DNA of 64,000 bases from contig NC_056715.1 in NCBI RefSeq assembly GCF_018831695.1, positions 8,776,169 to 8,840,168 of the forward strand, given 5' to 3'. The notes below the pieces were generated by a model. That model searched no databases. It worked only from the letters and a program-made list of their open reading frames with translations, and had not been told where the DNA came from. Made by a program: the position numbers and the translations under genes. Shown here in pieces: positions 62,601-64,000 of the stretch (position 1 is the first letter of the stretch; the number at the start of each line of letters is the position of its first letter). Source of the stretch: Puntigrus tetrazona. Its lineage: Eukaryota > Chordata > Actinopteri > Cypriniformes > Cyprinidae.

Positions 62601-63517
62601 GAAAAGACAGAGGACACAACATGACAGAATGAAGCCAGGATAAAATAAATCAAATTATTTGCAAAAGAAAGATAAGTTTGTATGCCATTTAATAGATGCA
62701 AATCTCTGATAATAAGCAGTTAACATTCATCTTTTCATGTTTATCAGACAAAGACATTTCTTAGAGCATGTTTTTGTGAGAGAATTCATGTGTTGTTATC
62801 ATTTGTTCAGACTAGTGACGTGGCTCAGGTACCAGAAGAAAAGATGGCCCACAGCTGTCAAGCTCAACTTAATAGAAAATCCAGTGACAACGGTAAGATA
62901 TCTGTTCGTGCTATGTAAAAAAATAGTCCTAAAAAAAAAATCATAATAAGCAATTAAATTCTACAATTTCCTAATCAAATAAATATAATATTTATTTCTA
63001 AGAACTATTTATTGTTTAAGTATGGTTAAAATAAGTCCACCTGTGACCCAACAGAAACCTTCTTTCCCTAAATCCTTCTTTTACCTTCAGACTGCCAGCT
63101 TCTGATCGGACACATTGTTGAAACTCATTAGGGCTTTATATAACATAATGCGCTATACAGGACTGTGATAGTATCAGGGAGATGAATGGCCTTGATCAGG
63201 GTAGTCATCACAGACTGACCCCAGCTTCAGTGAATCCATGTGCCCGAGACTGTGTGTGCTGGAAAGACAGACACAAATGTATTCTCTGGTGCCAGCATGA
63301 CCGAGAAATGGTGGTATTTTTGGGTTATCAGTCCACCGCTCTGAACAATCAAGCACTACAACTGCATCATTCATTTGACCTCATGCAAAGTTTTCCTGTC
63401 ATGATCGACAGTTTTCATTCATTGATTTTTCTTGTGATGTGTGTTTTAGTTTTCACGCCCCTGGAGAATGGAACAGAAAATTTTCATATTGCCGAAAGGA
63501 AATCAGAAGACTCACCT
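47623..63517 (+). CDS. stac: STAC, SH3 and cysteine-rich domain protein (5' part, incomplete)
   Basis: Seven coding exons are visible: 47623-47730, 51725-52079, 58482-58582, 61484-61565, 61685-61791, 62811-62892, 63450-63517. They give 903 nt, 301 codons, with phases closing. The N-terminus is MIPPANMIQEDTMGKENERE. Next come SLSFKTKSLRSKSADNFFQR, a proline run (PPPPPPLP) and a C1 zinc domain at about residues 132-186, with the usual H, C-x2-C, C-x2-C, H, C, C pattern (HTFLEH, CDVC, CKAC, HHKC, QRC). FRRYSSSPLLIQEQFGC and KVDPVYETLRFGTSLAQ follow. The SH3 domains lie past the window. STAC proteins bind L-type calcium channels and slow their calcium-dependent inactivation (family knowledge). 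Similarity favours STAC over STAC2 and STAC3. The exon 1 donor, GTCTGG, is weak. Confidence 0.93.
47731..51724 (+). other. stac: stac intron 1
   Basis: About 4 kb without coding exons. An MITE-like repeat fragment lies at 50925-51060. A non-repetitive stretch at 49800-49990 and another at 51530-51670 could hold regulatory sites; nothing firm can be said from one sequence. Confidence 0.5.
50925..51060. repeat. Diverged copy of an interspersed repeat (family R2)
   Basis: ggtaacgctatcacatatac, accaattctcattattaact and cttacaaagcacatattctt match, with changes, the copy at 53716-53840. Confidence 0.5.
52475..53215 (-). repeat. R1 dispersed repeat copy, interrupted
   Basis: Starts with actggtcgaagaaatgttct and caccaaggctgtgtttattt. 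It is interrupted by a MITE and resumes with gaataattttgtgaaacatt, ccattacttcagtctccagt and gtcacatgacc. This is the longest R1 copy in the window. Confidence 0.6.
52548..52940. mobile_element. MITE with 'TAGGGATGTAAC'-type inverted ends
   Basis: Left end tagggacgtagcgattcac and right end attgttacatcccta are imperfect inverted copies. The element lies within an R1 repeat, so it is the younger insertion. No coding capacity; the termini resemble hAT-type MITEs. Confidence 0.6.
53716..53840. repeat. Interspersed repeat copy (R2)
   Basis: ggtcgcactttagtttaggg, accagttctcagtaataact, ttattagtatgcatattact and gcttataaagcacatattag; a better preserved copy of the repeat at 50925. Confidence 0.6.
54320..54460. 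repeat. Degenerate minisatellite, period 46 bp
   Basis: The phrase gacc(c/t)aaatctc starts at 54322, 54368 and 54414, each followed by related sequence (acaggt, cagata or taaata). The three units are clearly diverged. Confidence 0.6.
56201..56512. mobile_element. MITE with inverted ends
   Basis: Left taaaaggatatttcacccaa and right tttgggtgaacaatccttta are imperfect inverted copies. The interior has facing A- and T-runs and no open frame. It is a very common fish element type; TTAA-like bases flank both ends. Confidence 0.7.
57073..57084 (+). promoter_or_regulatory. CTCF-like motif
   Basis: CCAGTAGGTGGC is a good match to the CTCF core consensus, in stac intron 2. Occupancy unknown. Confidence 0.35.
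58076..58253. mobile_element. 178-bp MITE with 16-bp inverted ends
   Basis: CACTCTTAAAAATAAA at the left (58076-58091) and TTTATTTTTAAGAGTG at the right (58238-58253) are exact inverted copies. It lies 228 bases before the second C1-domain exon of stac. The near-intact ends suggest a fairly recent insertion. Confidence 0.85.
58583..61483 (+). other. stac: stac intron 3
   Basis: About 2.9 kb with no coding exon and no repeat that I can name. A run of C residues with a short polypurine stretch lies near 59145-59185. Confidence 0.45.
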
Positions 63518-64000
63518 GTAAGCATCATAACATCTGTATTTGTAACACTTTGTATAGGACTCATAATGTTTATTATGTCCTTTGTCTATGGGTCAGCGTA
63601 GGCACCTAAGAATTTTGCTGTGAAGAAGCTGTTGAATTTTCGCAGATATTTTTTAAGAAAAAAAAAGGTTTAGTTAATTGCTTACACATTGTTTTGGAGG
63701 GCATGTTGTCACACTACTATATATCTAGTTAGTTTAGCAGAATTAAATTGTAAAATTGTTATGATGCACTAATGGTCTTATAAATAAAAGTGTCATATGA
63801 AGTTGCTAAATGATGATGTTAGACATTTGAATGCAGAATTTTAGGAAGGCGTGGATGAGTCTAACTTTTAGAAAAAAATTTGACTGATCTTTGTGACTTT
63901 ACGGATGTTATATATGCACAAACAGCTTGCAATACTCCAAAGACAAAGAAAAAATGTTATGGGACCTATTAAATAATTATTAATACATAAAATTTAGCTG

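Overview
The window reads as teleost nuclear DNA, most likely from a cyprinid. Its vertebrate genes have GT-AG introns, its intergenic and intronic DNA is AT-rich, and it carries many foldback MITEs, an L2-like LINE and a dispersed repeat family of a kind common in carp-like fish. I found no tRNA, rRNA, CRISPR array or bacterial feature. Gene identities rest on conceptual translation and recall of protein families. Exons were joined by hand; splice phases close in every model except one, arhgef33.

Left part (1-12.5 kb): the last two coding exons of a MAP4K3-like kinase (+) end at 476, followed by a long 3' UTR. Tail to tail with it is arhgef33 (-, 14 coding exons, 9038 to 3540). Next come morn2 (-, 5 exons) and znf593 (+), head to head across about 180 bp. 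MAP4K3, ARHGEF33 and MORN2 are close neighbours on human chromosome 2p22; ZNF593 belongs to human 1p36.

Middle part (14-37 kb): a complete selenon gene (+, 12 exons) shows the in-frame Sec UGA, a downstream selenocysteine redefinition stem-loop and a SECIS element in the 3' UTR. Opposing it is an 11-exon gene (-) for a GRAM plus TLDc protein of the OXR1/NCOA7/TLDC2 family. One of its introns holds a complete two-exon MADF-domain gene on the same strand, with its own CpG-rich promoter. Another intron holds a foldback DNA element split by an L2-like LINE remnant. A small unrecognised gene (-, 82 codons) and then mtfr1l (+, 6 coding exons) follow.

Right part (37-64 kb): about 10 kb of intergenic DNA contains repeats, a tandem duplication, a long-arm foldback element and possible regulatory stretches. 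The first seven coding exons of stac (+) follow, spread over 16 kb; its SH3 exons lie beyond the window.

The genes do not form a pathway. The notable points are the three-part selenocysteine recoding signal set, the nested MADF gene, an apparent one-base frameshift in arhgef33, the nested mobile elements and the unrecognised small gene.
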